In this document: in pieces, positions 36,189 through 42,982 of the stretch
Layout: the number at the start of each line of letters is the position of its first letter
Numbering within the stretch: the stretch's first letter is position 1
Source: Stenotrophomonas nitritireducens
GTDB taxonomy: Bacteria; Pseudomonadota; Gammaproteobacteria; Xanthomonadales; Xanthomonadaceae
Length of the DNA stretch: 64,000 nucleotides
Direction of reading: 5' to 3'
NCBI RefSeq assembly: GCF_001700965.1
Contig: NZ_CP016756.1
Location: 682,001 to 746,000 of the forward strand
Notes under the pieces: generated by a model
Told to the model about the DNA's origin: nothing
What the model saw: only the letters and a program-made list of their open reading frames with translations
Databases searched by the model: none
Made by a program: the position numbers and the translations under genes

Positions 36189-37574
36189 TCAGCCCGGTTT
36201 GGCTTGAGCTCGCTCACTCCAGCGCAGCAGCGGCCCGGTCATGGCCGTTGTCACCAAGGCCATGATCACCAGCACCGCGAACAACCGGTCGCCCAGAAAC
36301 CCCAGCTCATACCCCAGGTTGAGCACGATCAACTCCATCAGCCCGCGTGTGTTCATCAACACACCCAGCCGCAGCGCATCCGGCGTCTGCATGCCCGCGC
36401 TGCGCGCTGCGGCGAAGGTGCCAAGCAGCTTGCCGACGATGGCAACGGCGATCACCAGCACACAAAGCCACAGATCACTTGCCTGCAACGCGTCGGCACG
36501 CAGGCGCAAACCGGTCATGGCAAAAAACAGCGGCAGCAGCAGGGCCGCCGCCAGCGGCTCCACCTTGCCGACGATGAGCTCGCGCAGCTGTGCGTTGGAA
36601 GACGCCGCGACACCGGCGGCGAACGCGCCGAACAGGGCGTGGATGCCCAGGTACTCGGTCAACAGCGCGCTGGCCAGGGTCAGCAGCAACATGCCCAGCA
36701 GCCACGCCCCTTCGCGCCCGGCAACAATGACCTGCCGTGCAATCCAGGGGCGCACCAGGCACAGCATCACGCCGATGAACACCACCACGCAGACCAGATT
36801 GAAACCGGCCGCGCCCCAACCCGCAGCCTGGGTTGCGCTGACAATCAGCGCCAGCATGCACCAGGCGGTGGCATCGCCCAGCGCCGCGCAGGCAATGGCG
36901 GTCTGCCCGAGCGGGCTGTGGGTCATGCGGTGATCCGCAAGAATGCGCAACAGCACCGGGAACGCAGTGATGCTCAACGAGATGCCGATGAACAGCGCGA
37001 ACGGGGTAAACCCCACGCCTGCCGGCCCATGCTGCGGATACAGATGGATTGCCAGCAACACGCCACACAGGAACGGCACTGCGATGCCTGCATGACTGAC
37101 GGCGATCGCAAATCTTCGTCGCCCGCGCAGCCTGCCCAGGTCCAACTCCGCGCCGGCCACCAGCAGGAACATCAGCACACCCAACTGGCTGATCAGCGCC
37201 AGCGGCGCCAACGAGGCGGGGGGAAACAAGGCGGCCTGTGCGTGTGGAAGCACCGTACCGAACAACAACGGGCCCATCATCAGACCAGCGGCCATCTCAC
37301 CGATGACCGCTGGCTGGCCGAACCAGCGCACCAGCCAGCCCATGCCCTTGGCGACCAGCAGCAGCACCAGCAGCTGCAGCAGAAAAAGGCCCAGCGCCGA
37401 ATTGGAATGCAAGGCGCCTGAAGCCGCACTGGCGACCTGTTGCACCGGCGCCGTTACCGCCATGCCGGCATGGCGGGCGAGCAGCAAGGCCACCAGCATC
37501 GGCACCCCTGCCCAACCCAGATAGAGCAACCCCCAACGCAACCGTGAAGCGGGACGATGCGTGTCTGCGTCCAT
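36189..37574 (-). CDS. CPA2-type cation:proton antiporter (Kef/NapA family)
   Basis: 461 residues with about 12-13 membrane segments. Family hallmarks are QPAVIGEMAAGLMMGP, LGVLMFLLVAGAELDL, the exchange-site region IACAALGDATAWCMLA, and GVLMNTRGLMELIVLNLGYELG. No C-terminal RCK/TrkA domain is present, so it is not a full KefB/C. It exchanges K+ or Na+ for H+ at the inner membrane. The first about 60 residues add an extra hydrophobic segment. It is a single gene; the RidA-like gene lies just downstream on the same strand and could be co-transcribed. Confidence 0.88.
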   Translation of the reverse strand: MDADTHRPASRLRWGLLYLGWAGVPMLVALLLARHAGMAVTAPVQQVASAASGALHSNSALGLFLLQLLVLLLVAKGMGWLVRWFGQPAVIGEMAAGLMMGPLLFGTVLPHAQAALFPPASLAPLALISQLGVLMFLLVAGAELDLGRLRGRRRFAIAVSHAGIAVPFLCGVLLAIHLYPQHGPAGVGFTPFALFIGISLSITAFPVLLRILADHRMTHSPLGQTAIACAALGDATAWCMLALIVSATQAAGWGAAGFNLVCVVVFIGVMLCLVRPWIARQVIVAGREGAWLLGMLLLTLASALLTEYLGIHALFGAFAAGVAASSNAQLRELIVGKVEPLAAALLLPLFFAMTGLRLRADALQASDLWLCVLVIAVAIVGKLLGTFAAARSAGMQTPDALRLGVLMNTRGLMELIVLNLGYELGFLGDRLFAVLVIMALVTTAMTGPLLRWSERAQAKPG

Positions 37575-37672
37575 GAACTCCCCCTTGCTTTAGCCGGGGA
37601 TGATAAGCCCCGGGCGCCGTCTCGGCAGCGCCCGGGCGTACAGCCCGCATCACCCGGGCCGTGGCTGCTCAA

Positions 37673-39358
37673 TCAACCGGCCAGGGCCTGCTCGTGGACG
37701 CCGGCAACCGCGCGGCCGGAAGGGTCGGCCATGCTGGCGAAGCTGGCATCCCAGGCAATCGCCGCCGGCGACGAGCAGGCAATCGACTTGCCGCCCGGCA
37801 CGGTTTCCGAGGCCGCATGGCTGGGGAAGAACTGCTCGAACACGTGGCGGTAGTAATAGGCTTCCTTGGTCTGTGGCGGGTTGTGCGGGAAGCGCTTGTC
37901 GGCTGCTGCCAGCACGCGGTCACTGACCTGCTCCTCGGCATGCGCCTTCAAGCCATCGATCCAGCCATAGCCGACGCCGTCACTGAACTGCTCCTTCTGC
38001 CGCCACAGAATCTCCTTCGGCAGATAGCCCTCGAAGGCTTCGCGCAGCACGGCTTTCTCGATGCGGCCACTGGCCTTGTCGACCATCTTGTGGCGCGCAT
38101 CCATCTTCATCGCCACATCAAGGAACTCGCGGTCCAGGAACGGAACGCGTGGCTCCACGCCCCAGGCCATCATCGACTTGTTGGCACGCAGGCAATCGTA
38201 GTTGTTCAGTGCATCGAGCTTGCGCACCAGCTCTTCGTGGAACTCGCGTGCGTTCGGTGCCTTGTGGAAGTACAGATAGCCACCGAAGATTTCATCACTG
38301 CCTTCGCCGGACAGCACCATCTTCACCCCCATCGCCTTGATGCGCCGCGCCAGCAGGAACATCGGCGTCGATGCGCGGATGGTGGTGACGTCATAGGTCT
38401 CGACGTGGCGGATCACTTCCGGCAAGGCGTCCAGGCCTTCCTCGAAGGTGTATTCAAAACCGTGATGGACGGTGCCCAGCATTTCCGCGGCCACCTTGGC
38501 CGCAGCCAGATCCGGTGAGCCCTTCAGGCCGATGGCGAAGCTGTGCAGGCGCGGCCACCAGGCCTCGCTCTTGCCGTCATCCTCGATGCGGTGGCGCGCA
38601 TAGCGTGCGGCAACCGCCGCCACCAGTGACGAATCCAGGCCGCCGGACAGCAGTACGCCATAAGGCACATCGGTCATCAGCTGGCGGTGCACGGCGCGCT
38701 CGAAGGCCTCACGCAGCTCGGCCAGCGACACATCCACACCGTCAACCGCTTCGTAGTCGCGCCACGGGCGCTCGTAGTACTTGCTCAGCGTATCGGTGCT
38801 GCTGTCATACCAGTGACCTGGCGGGAACTGCGCCACGTCGGCACAGGTATCGGACAGCGATTTCATCTCGGAGGCCACGCACAGCCGGCCCTGCTTGTCA
38901 TGGCCCCAGTACAGCGGCACCACACCGATCGGGTCGCGGGCAATGATCACGCGCTGCTTGGCGCGGTCCCACAGGGCAAACGCGAAAATGCCGTTGAGCC
39001 TGTTCAAGTACGAGGCCGGTTCGTCTTCCCGGTACAGCGCATTGATCACTTCACAGTCCGAACCGGTCTGGAAAGCATAGGGCTGGGTCAGCTCCTTCTT
39101 CAGCTCCTGATGGTTGTAGATCTCGCCGTTGACTGCCAGTGCCAACTGGCCGTCGTCCGAAAGCAGCGGCTGCGAGCCGCCGGCCGGGTCGACGATGGCC
39201 AGGCGCTCGTGCACCAGGATGGCGCCGTCGTCGACGTAGACGCCGCTCCAGTCCGGGCCGCGATGGCGCTGGCGCTGTGATTGTTCGAGCGCCTGCCGAC
39301 GCAGCGCCTGCAGGTCGTCACCGGGTTGCAGGCCAAAAATGCCGAAGATGGAACACAT
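37673..39358 (-). CDS. asnB: Asparagine synthetase B (glutamine-hydrolysing)
   Basis: 561 residues from the ATG at 39358, with AGGAG 8 bp upstream. The start puts the essential Cys directly after Met (MCSIFGIFG), as needed for the N-terminal glutaminase. The synthetase half has the PP-loop LSGGLDSSLVAAVAARYA. It makes Asn from Asp, Gln and ATP. Upstream, within the leader, are an Asn-rich 32-codon peptide and an intrinsic terminator (39443-39473), so expression is probably controlled by attenuation that senses charged tRNA-Asn. Confidence 0.95.
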   Translation of the reverse strand: MCSIFGIFGLQPGDDLQALRRQALEQSQRQRHRGPDWSGVYVDDGAILVHERLAIVDPAGGSQPLLSDDGQLALAVNGEIYNHQELKKELTQPYAFQTGSDCEVINALYREDEPASYLNRLNGIFAFALWDRAKQRVIIARDPIGVVPLYWGHDKQGRLCVASEMKSLSDTCADVAQFPPGHWYDSSTDTLSKYYERPWRDYEAVDGVDVSLAELREAFERAVHRQLMTDVPYGVLLSGGLDSSLVAAVAARYARHRIEDDGKSEAWWPRLHSFAIGLKGSPDLAAAKVAAEMLGTVHHGFEYTFEEGLDALPEVIRHVETYDVTTIRASTPMFLLARRIKAMGVKMVLSGEGSDEIFGGYLYFHKAPNAREFHEELVRKLDALNNYDCLRANKSMMAWGVEPRVPFLDREFLDVAMKMDARHKMVDKASGRIEKAVLREAFEGYLPKEILWRQKEQFSDGVGYGWIDGLKAHAEEQVSDRVLAAADKRFPHNPPQTKEAYYYRHVFEQFFPSHAASETVPGGKSIACSSPAAIAWDASFASMADPSGRAVAGVHEQALAG

Positions 39359-39442
39359 GGGAAAGCTCCTGGGTTGTGTGGGGCAAACAGTCGAAGCAAC
39401 GGCTTGGAGACCTGCAGCCGCTTGGTGTTCCCGCCCGGCCAT

Positions 39443-39473
39443 AAAAAAACCCGCATCAGCCGATGCGGGTTTT
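39443..39473 (-). terminator. Leader terminator (attenuator) of asnB
   Basis: On the minus strand CCCGCATC (39469-39462) and GATGCGGG (39457-39450) pair around GGCT, followed by seven U (39449-39443). It lies 31 nt after the leader-peptide stop and about 85 nt before asnB. Flanking genes diverge, so it ends no other gene. Confidence 0.9.
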
Positions 39474-39499
39474 CTGGTGTCCTGAGCGTGTTGCCTGTT

Positions 39500-39598
39500 C
39501 TAGCTCTGGTCGCAGTCCCGCAGTGGCCGCGCACGATTATTCGCGCGCAGATTATTGCGGTTGTTATTGTTGACGGCGGTGGCCAGGAACGAGGACAT
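39500..39598 (-). CDS. Asn-rich leader peptide of asnB
   Basis: 32 codons and a TAG stop. The peptide starts MSSFLATAV and then carries Asn at 10-13, 15, 16, 20 and 21 (eight of twelve consecutive codons, 10-21), mixed with Arg. Five of the eight Asn codons are AAT, unusual in this GC-rich genome. No Shine-Dalgarno is visible. TACGGT, a -10-like box, ends 7 bp before the ATG, so translation is probably leaderless. A segment in codon 14 (CCGCA) can pair with TGCGGG in codons 26-27, and TGCGGG can also pair with CCCGCA of the terminator: the 1:2 and 2:3 alternatives of an attenuator. Confidence 0.85.
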   Translation of the reverse strand: MSSFLATAVNNNNRNNLRANNRARPLRDCDQS

Positions 39599-39605
39599 GG
39601 CGCTG

Positions 39606-39634
39606 ACCGTAGCCCTGTTTCGGCGGCCGCGCAA
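39606..39634 (-). promoter_or_regulatory. Candidate promoter of the asnB leader
   Basis: TTGCGC (39634-39629), 17-bp spacer, TACGGT (39611-39606) on the minus strand. The A of the leader ATG is the eighth base after the -10 box, where transcription should start. A short palindrome GTTGC-CAAA-GCAAC lies just upstream (39650-39637). Confidence 0.55.
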
Positions 39635-39718
39635 CTGTTGCTTTGGCAACCGATTCAGCAGCGGGGCCGGCGCGCTCCGCGATAATCGCCGGCCACCTGC
39701 CCCCGGACGCCCTGCCGC

Positions 39719-40615
39719 ATGCCCCGCCTCACGCCCCGCGTGCTGTTGTACGCCCTGCCGTTGTTCACCCTGCTCGGCTGCGCGTCCATACCCGCCAGCC
39801 GTCCGCCCAGCGACACCGAGCGCGAGGCGCTGTCCGCCGCCGCCGATGGCCAGTTCGATTCGGCCATGCAGGTCGCCAGGATGTACCAGGCCTGGAACGA
39901 CGTGCGGGCGCTGGACTGGTACGCACGCGCAGCCGCGATACCGCCGCGGACGCACCGCAGCACCGCCGCCGAACGCCAACTGGGTTCGATCCTGGAGCGT
40001 GGCCGCCTCGACAGTGGCGACGAACCTCAGAAGCCGGAGGACGTGCGCTTCAAACCCTCGCCTCGCAAGGCATTGCGTTGGTACCACAGCGCCGCCTACC
40101 ACGGCTCGCCGTATGCCATGGACGATCTGGCACGCTGGTACGAACGCCAGGGCGACATGGCCGGCGCATTGCGCTGGCGGCTACGCTCGGCGGTGTACAT
40201 GCGCGAGTTGTACAAGCTGGACGCGCTGCGCGGGGCCACCCGCGCCTCCACCGAAGCGGCACGTCTTGCCGGCGATCGGCCGTCCACCAACGCCGCCATC
40301 GCTCGCATCCAGCGCCTCGCCGCACGCGGCGATGCCGAGGCCCAGGTCGACCTCGGCGCCCTGCATGAAGCCGGCATCGGCATGCCCCAGGACATGAGCG
40401 AGGCGCTGCGCTGGTACCAGCGCGCTGGCGAACAAGGCAATGTCTACGGCCAGTACTTCAGCGGGCTGGCGCTGGGTCGGGGCAGCAAGGGCCTGCAGAA
40501 GGATGAGGCTGCAGCAGCGGCATGGTTTGCACGTGCCAATGCGCAGGAGTTCTATATGGCCGAGGAATCCTACTGGCGCAAAGCCATCGCGCCACCGTTC
40601 TTCATCTTCGAATAG
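39719..40615 (+). CDS. Sel1-like repeat lipoprotein
   Basis: 298 residues. A lipoprotein signal (MPRLTPRVLLYALPLFTLLG then C) is followed by Sel1-type helical repeats: ALRWYHSAAYHGSPYAMDDLA, IQRLAARGDAEAQVDLGALHEAG, ALRWYQRAGEQGNVYGQYFSGLALG. Such repeats are protein-interaction scaffolds. No catalytic domain is present. It diverges from asnB; the promoter must lie in the 120 bp shared with the asnB leader region. A role in the cell envelope is inferred from the signal only. Confidence 0.85.
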   Translation: MPRLTPRVLLYALPLFTLLGCASIPASRPPSDTEREALSAAADGQFDSAMQVARMYQAWNDVRALDWYARAAAIPPRTHRSTAAERQLGSILERGRLDSGDEPQKPEDVRFKPSPRKALRWYHSAAYHGSPYAMDDLARWYERQGDMAGALRWRLRSAVYMRELYKLDALRGATRASTEAARLAGDRPSTNAAIARIQRLAARGDAEAQVDLGALHEAGIGMPQDMSEALRWYQRAGEQGNVYGQYFSGLALGRGSKGLQKDEAAAAAWFARANAQEFYMAEESYWRKAIAPPFFIFE

Positions 40616-40712
40616 CGCATACCAGCCGGTACACATAAGCCGCGCGGCGACAAGACTGCTCCGGCCCGGCAATGTCGCGCAGAATTACGCGCTTGCACCC
40701 GCAGAGTTGAAC

Positions 40713-41399
40713 ATGACCGACACCGCTACTTTTCGCGAAGAAACCATCGACCGCACACGCATGCAGCAGATCATCCGCGCGCATCCACGTGCGGCGGTGT
40801 TCGAGTCCTGCATCTTGGACGAGGGCGATTTCTCGCGGCTGGACATGGACGGCTACCAGTTCAACCAGTGCTCGTTGACCCGCGCAAACTGGCTGGCGGC
40901 CTCGCTGGAAGAAAGCCGATGGCAGAAGTGCCGGGGCAGCCACTGCGATTTCAGCTCGGCTCAACTCAGTGATTCGCGTTTCGATCACTGCGACCTCAAC
41001 AACAGCTTCTGGCGGCGCGCCACGCTGTCGTCGGTGCAGTTCAAGGACTGCAAGCTCACCGGCGCACACCTGCAGGAAGTCAGCGGTTGGGCGCTGGAGT
41101 TCCGCGACTGCCTGCTGGTCAGCGCTGACCTGCGCGGGCTGTCATTCCGCAAGGCGCAGCTGGAGGGCATGGACTTTTCCGATGCCGACCTGTCCGGCTG
41201 CGACTTCCGCGACGCGGTTTTCAGCGGCGGCAGCCTGCGCAACGCGCAGACCAAGCTGACCCGCTTTGAAGGCGCCGACCTGCGCGATACCGATATCAGC
41301 GGGCTCAATGTGATGGACGCGAAGTACTTCAAGAAAGCGGTGATCTCGCAGCGGCAGGCTGCGGCGGTGCTGGCTTCATTCGGCTTGATTGTTGCCTAG
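40713..41399 (+). CDS. Pentapeptide-repeat protein
   Basis: 228 residues from the ATG at 40713; the longer ORF from 40440 lies inside the Sel1 gene. From about residue 35 the A(D/N)LxX-type repeat pattern runs to about residue 205: FSRLD-MDGYQ-FNQCS-LTRAN, FDHCDLNNSF, then MDFSDADLSGCDFRDAVF. This predicts a right-handed quadrilateral beta-helix. Some such proteins (Qnr, MfpA) mimic DNA and protect gyrase, but that cannot be told from the repeats. No signal peptide, so cytoplasmic. A gene with no obvious partner. Confidence 0.88.
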   Translation: MTDTATFREETIDRTRMQQIIRAHPRAAVFESCILDEGDFSRLDMDGYQFNQCSLTRANWLAASLEESRWQKCRGSHCDFSSAQLSDSRFDHCDLNNSFWRRATLSSVQFKDCKLTGAHLQEVSGWALEFRDCLLVSADLRGLSFRKAQLEGMDFSDADLSGCDFRDAVFSGGSLRNAQTKLTRFEGADLRDTDISGLNVMDAKYFKKAVISQRQAAAVLASFGLIVA

Positions 41400-41537
41400 G
41401 CATTCACGCCTGTGCCGTGGCCCACCGACCTTGTTGGCCACGCGATGACGCATTGGCTGTTGCTGATTGGCTGTTGACTGGCGGCAACGCTGGGCCGCAG
41501 CGTCGCCGCATACCTGAGGGACTACGCCGCGCACCGC

Positions 41538-42266
41538 TCAACGTTGCGATGCCGAGCGCTTTTCCGTGCTGCCCTGCGTCGCCGCGCGGCTTTTCGCGAA
41601 CTCTGGAAAGGTATCTGCCAGCGACGCGGTGTCGGGCAGGATGTAGAACACGCCGCCGCGTTCGAATGTCGGCTGGATGATGTGTTCGTAGAACTCGGGC
41701 GACAGGTTGATGCAGCCGTGCGTGACGCGGTTGTCGTCCGGCGTGGGCGAGGCCAGCCGTTCGACGCGGCGCTCGGCGGGCACGCCGGTGGCAGTCGGGT
41801 GGATGGAGACTGCAGATTCGTAGTCCACCCACAAGACACGGCCGGCGTCGATGGACGGGCCGTAGCCGCCAATGAAACGGCCGGCAGGTGTGGTGCGATC
41901 ACGGCCGGGAATTTCGCGAAGCGCGAGGCCTGCGACACCGGGCGCGGTATGGTCGCCAGCGGCCGAGCCAAAAAGCGCCGGCGCGGCGCCACGAAGCCGG
42001 CCGTCGCCGCTGAACACCAGTACCTGTGCTGCCGCCTTGTCCATGACCGCAAACGGATAACCTTGGTTGTCCTTGCTTGCGACAACCCAGCCTGCAAGTT
42101 CGATCACCGTGTCGGAGACTTCCTGGCCGGGCGGTAGCTCATCGACCGCCGCTGCAGGCTGTGCGGTGCCCTCCTGCGCGACGGCCACGCCAACGCTGGC
42201 GAACGCCAGCGCGACGGCCAGTGCACCGTGGATGGCCCGGACTGCGAGGTGTGTGTGCGTACGGAT
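41538..42266 (-). CDS. Exported YkuD-type (L,D-transpeptidase-like) protein with probable ATC start
   Basis: 242 residues if it starts at the ATC at 42266. The catalytic motif THGCINLSPEFYE has the YkuD Cys. From the first standard start (GTG, 42188) the protein would begin MAVAQEG and have no signal peptide. The frame continues upstream into a full signal sequence (RTHTHLAVRAIHG, then ALAVALAFASVGVAVAQ) and stops at a TGA at about 42280. In it the only well-placed start is ATC, 7 bp after a GAAGGAAG ribosome site. YkuD proteins make L,D cross-links in peptidoglycan or attach lipoproteins; residues are intact. Confidence 0.75.
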   Translation of the reverse strand: MRTHTHLAVRAIHGALAVALAFASVGVAVAQEGTAQPAAAVDELPPGQEVSDTVIELAGWVVASKDNQGYPFAVMDKAAAQVLVFSGDGRLRGAAPALFGSAAGDHTAPGVAGLALREIPGRDRTTPAGRFIGGYGPSIDAGRVLWVDYESAVSIHPTATGVPAERRVERLASPTPDDNRVTHGCINLSPEFYEHIIQPTFERGGVFYILPDTASLADTFPEFAKSRAATQGSTEKRSASQR

Positions 42267-42389
42267 GGGACGCTTCCTTCAAGTTGGAATCAAGATGAAA
42301 CAAAGGCCATCTGGCCGAAGGAGTCCAGTGGCCAGCAACGGCCACCGGGTCCCGGATGTCAGTTCGACATCACCATTGCTGGAAGGCGA

Positions 42390-42659
42390 TCAACCGCGCG
42401 GCGTACGACGCGGTGCCCGTTCAAGCTGCTGGACGCGACCTTCGATTTGATCCAGCCGTTGGTTGGCCTGCTGTGCGGATTGATTGGCCGATTCGGCGCT
42501 CTGTGCGGCGCCCTGCACCTTGGTGTCGAGTTGATCGAGGCGTGAGTTGATGCCCGCAAACTCTTCTTTGTAGGTTGCGCAAGAAGCAAGACTTGCGGTG
42601 ACGACAACAGCCATGCCGAGCGAACGTGCCATTACCCAATGTTGTTTGGTCATAATCAT
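42390..42659 (-). CDS. Small Lpp-like lipoprotein
   Basis: 89 residues with a strong GGAGGGAG site before the ATG at 42659. A lipoprotein signal with the lipobox LASC (Cys27) precedes a short helix with heptad pattern, INSRLDQLDTKV to ANQRLDQIEGRVQQLE, which predicts a trimeric coiled coil as in murein lipoprotein. It lacks the C-terminal Lys used for peptidoglycan attachment, ending RRTPRG. It is 123 bp upstream of the YkuD-type gene on the same strand. Function in envelope integrity is inferred. Confidence 0.75.
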   Translation of the reverse strand: MIMTKQHWVMARSLGMAVVVTASLASCATYKEEFAGINSRLDQLDTKVQGAAQSAESANQSAQQANQRLDQIEGRVQQLERAPRRTPRG

Positions 42660-42982
42660 TCCACTCCCTCCTTCGTCTGGGGAGACTGGAATATAGCGGC
42701 CTTTCGCGAAGGCGGCGTCATCCGCTTTCAGCTGAGGTTTGACTACGTAGAGGGAGGGTGAAGATGCGGCGCAGCATGATATTTCCGCGTGAAATCATCA
42801 CTTTTCAGTGCAGCGTGCAGCCTTTGATTGACTGTTTTCGCGCCCACGTCCGGAACCAAACTGAACTGTACACATTGTGCCGAAGAGTCCAATTCCGGCC
42901 TGCGGATTTCCGAACGCGAACAGGTCATTACACGGATGCTGCCCACAGATCTGGGTCACAGAAAGCGGACCAGACCAATGCT
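42660..42982. other. Intergenic region without recognised features
   Basis: About 320 bp of lower GC content than the neighbours. It should hold the promoter of the small lipoprotein gene. Short ORFs on both strands lack ribosome-binding sites. I see no repeat or hairpin with a T run. Confidence 0.4.

Noticed and set aside
39443..39473. Simple bidirectional terminator near asnB
   Set aside because: The genes on both sides diverge from this spot, so no transcript ends here; the Asn-rich ORF upstream makes an attenuator the better explanation.
40713..41399. Qnr-type quinolone protection gene
   Set aside because: The pentapeptide pattern is shared by many unrelated proteins; length and N-terminus do not give a basis for Qnr.
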